From Butyriboletus loyo (lineage: Eukaryota; Basidiomycota; Agaricomycetes; Boletales; Boletaceae): a stretch of 64,000 nucleotides of DNA. Location: positions 16,967 to 80,966 of the forward strand of contig JBBPSI010000117.1 of the NCBI GenBank assembly GCA_038093515.1. The letters run 5' to 3'. Below the pieces are notes generated by a model, which had not been told where the DNA came from, did not search any database, and saw only the letters and a program-made list of their open reading frames with translations. This document shows, in pieces, positions 62,200 to 64,000 of this stretch (its first letter is position 1; every line of letters starts with the position of its first letter). Both the position numbers and the translations under genes were made by a program.

Positions 62200-62690
62200 T
62201 GTTATAATTGTATCTCTTATAACTATCTTTTGCGTTTGGACTTCGTCATATTTCTCTTTCAAAGGTCACGTGACTTAGTGCACATGATCGTGGGATTATA
62301 CATGTGACCACAGGCTGACTAAGCATATGATGTCATGGTCCAGACTGGCCCAGACTCTATGACGTCATGCCTCATGTATTTAATCTCCGTTTGCTTCTCT
62401 TCTTTTTGATCACCGTCGACTTCTATTTCCCATCATCGTCGACTCGTGACTTCTTCGTATGTACATGTATAGTAACTAGTCTCACGCACTGCATGGTCTG
62501 TGCGTTCCCTTGTAATATAAAAGGGCTTGTGGTTGCAGCTAGGATTCCCTAGCTTTAACCACTTGTCTATTCGCTGGCAACAGTTGAGAGATTAAGGTCT
62601 AAGCTATTCCTCATTACCATCGCCAGTACTTGTGTAGTACTGCAACAGTTGCGGAACCCCGTGTGCCTTGATAACTTCGTTGTCATAACA
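62200..62690 (+). repeat. Solo LTR, family A, TSD GGTTG
   Basis: 491 bp, TGTTATAATTG...GTCATAACA, flanked by GGTTG (62195-62199 and 62691-62695). Contains AATATAAAAGGGC near 62514. Confidence 0.94.
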
Positions 62691-62811
62691 GGTTGCTGCG
62701 ACAGGCAGCTTCTCTTCATCTTCGTTGAAGCATGCCTTGAGGACGTTCAAGACATCTTCTTGCTGAGTGCCTCGGTCTTTCAACTCGGACAGGTAGTCAA
62801 CGAGTGGGGAG

Positions 62812-63628
62812 TGTTACGCTGGTAGCGCACAATAGCTAGCGAGCGAGCACTTCTAGGGGCTCGAGCCTAATGAGGAAACTGGCTGACTCGCGTAGACGAC
62901 ACTATCGGGCTTCTGCTGAGCAAGTGTCGGCGAGATGTCGAGTGGTGGCGACCAGTCGAGATCGAGTAGAGACTTATCGGCTCAATCGGCAGATGGGGTA
63001 TACTGCTAGATTACTATGCACTTGGTAGATGCGTAGAATTAGCTAGGGAACTTGTACTATCCTAAGTACGAGTATATATACTAATAGATAATGTGCACAG
63101 ACCGAGCTGTGCGTGGCAGCGAGGGCAAGGGGTTATGAGTCTGCTCGAGTCATAACGGCGAAGGGTGGAGTGGCAAAGTGCCGGTAACGAGGGAGCGAAG
63201 CTCCGAGTAAGAAGGCGACATTGTCAACGAATAGGAAGAGCAGAAGATGAAGTGACGATGTCCTCGAGGTGTGGCCCACAGGGCAAAGGGTGCGCGAACG
63301 GCGGAGCCCTTGGATACGGGTCTCGATGTGAAGGTACTGACACGTCGTAATCTAATCACGTGCTAGTCACGTGATGTAACAAATGTCATTGGTCAAAGAA
63401 TGAAGGACGCGACAGCTCAGCTGTGGGTCCGGCCCGACAGGGCGACAAGACAGGGGCTATCTCAGTGTAGCAACACTGAGACTTGCAGAACGACTGGGGA
63501 AGTGGATAACGTCCACTAGGCGACTAGGGAGCGGGCGATGGGCAGCATCGCAAGACGGCGGGGGCGGCGGGGACGCGTGAGCATGGGAAAACGAGTGGCT
63601 GGGTATGCTTAGGGGTAAAACTGTAACA
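62812..63628 (-). repeat. Solo LTR, family 3, TSD GGGAG
   Basis: 817 bp, TGTTACGCTGGTAGC...AAACTGTAACA in reverse orientation, flanked by GGGAG (62807-62811 and 63629-63633). Same family as 55118-55936. Confidence 0.94.
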
Positions 63629-64000
63629 GGGAGGGCTTTGGTTCAGGGGAAGTGACGACTGCAGCATGCGTGCACTGAGGGTTGTGAGGGGGATGAGGAG
63701 GCGGTCCTCGGAAGCTCTGTCCATTGCATGGGGTGCGAGGATGGTTGGTTGAGCAGCAGCCGACTTGGTGGCAGATGAAGCATTTGTTTTGCTTCATATA
63801 CTCTGCGTGTTGTATGGGAGTAAGTCAGACAGTGTCTACGTCCATGGCGTTGGGGTCCCTTCAGTTGGACAAGGGCTTGGAGGAAGAGGAGAAAGTGGGA
63901 ATATAGCGCTTCCCTGCGTGGAGGTCGTCGATGCACTTGTGCTGTGTGTGGAAGGTGGAGGTTTTCTCGGCCCAACTGGCGAGCATGGTGGGGGGTTTCT

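Larger units (their letters stand above)
56914..64000 (-). mobile_element. Ty3/gypsy chromovirus copy D, decayed, with two nested solo LTRs
   Basis: On the minus strand, reading from right to left: gag (from beyond the window end), pol, third ORF, 3' LTR (56914-57342). Solo LTRs at 62200-62690 and 62812-63628 are inserted in gag. It is the same family as copy C but with several frameshifts and stops. The upstream LTR lies outside the window. Confidence 0.92.
62150..64000 (-). pseudogene. Gag, gypsy copy D, interrupted by two solo LTRs
   Basis: Pieces 62150-62199, 62691-62811 and 63629-64000 are consecutive parts of gag and match copy C (CFICHQVGCCSTNH at about 63740-63790). The gag/pol GGATTTTTAG junction is at about 62165. 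The gene continues beyond the window. Confidence 0.88.

Overview
This window looks like nuclear DNA of a filamentous basidiomycete, most likely an agaricomycete. The evidence is genes split by 48-77 bp GT-AG introns, a FunK1-type kinase relic, JmjC and hAT relics, a Ty3/gypsy chromovirus with a chromodomain, and fungal forms of MED14 and of the complex I 51 kDa subunit. The genus cannot be read from the sequence.

Layout. (1) 1-11.7 kb: an inverted duplication carries Crinkler (CRN/CR-effector) header modules. The right copy is a six-exon minus-strand gene (8181-11136, 882 codons) with four tandem headers, a PD-(D/E)XK nuclease-like domain and a protein kinase domain. The left copy (424-1506) has three headers, a 1-nt deletion and no effector domains. 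Between the arms lie a two-finger GATA gene and decayed TPR and carotenoid-oxygenase genes. (2) 12-13.4 kb: adjacent broken pieces of ubiquitin, plasma-membrane H+-ATPase and a Skn7-like receiver domain. (3) 13.7-17.4 kb: G-rich minisatellites, a retroelement relic and a truncated FunK1 kinase pseudogene. (4) 17.5-27 kb: the conserved core. A hAT-type MITE, MED14 and NDUFV1 (divergent, sharing a 290-bp promoter), and a small single-span membrane protein. (5) 27.5-33.3 kb: a decayed hAT element with its 8-bp target duplication, a LINE relic and unassigned sequence. (6) 33.3-64 kb: a nested retroelement zone. It holds three copies of one Ty3/gypsy chromovirus (one complete with 5-bp TSD, two decayed), a Ty1/copia element, and solo LTRs of three further families. 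Within it sits a JmjC-like gene flanked by two members of an unrecognised gene family.

Functional reading. The only clearly intact housekeeping genes are MED14 (Mediator, transcription) and NDUFV1 (respiratory complex I); the small membrane protein beside them also looks intact. Around them is fast-evolving accessory DNA: a modular effector family built from symmetric phase-1 exons, many transposon relics with exact target-site duplications, and retroelement copies whose stop codons are mostly CGA-to-TGA changes, as expected from deamination of methylated CpG. All exon joins were worked out by eye from splice consensus and reading frame; none was tested against transcripts or databases.
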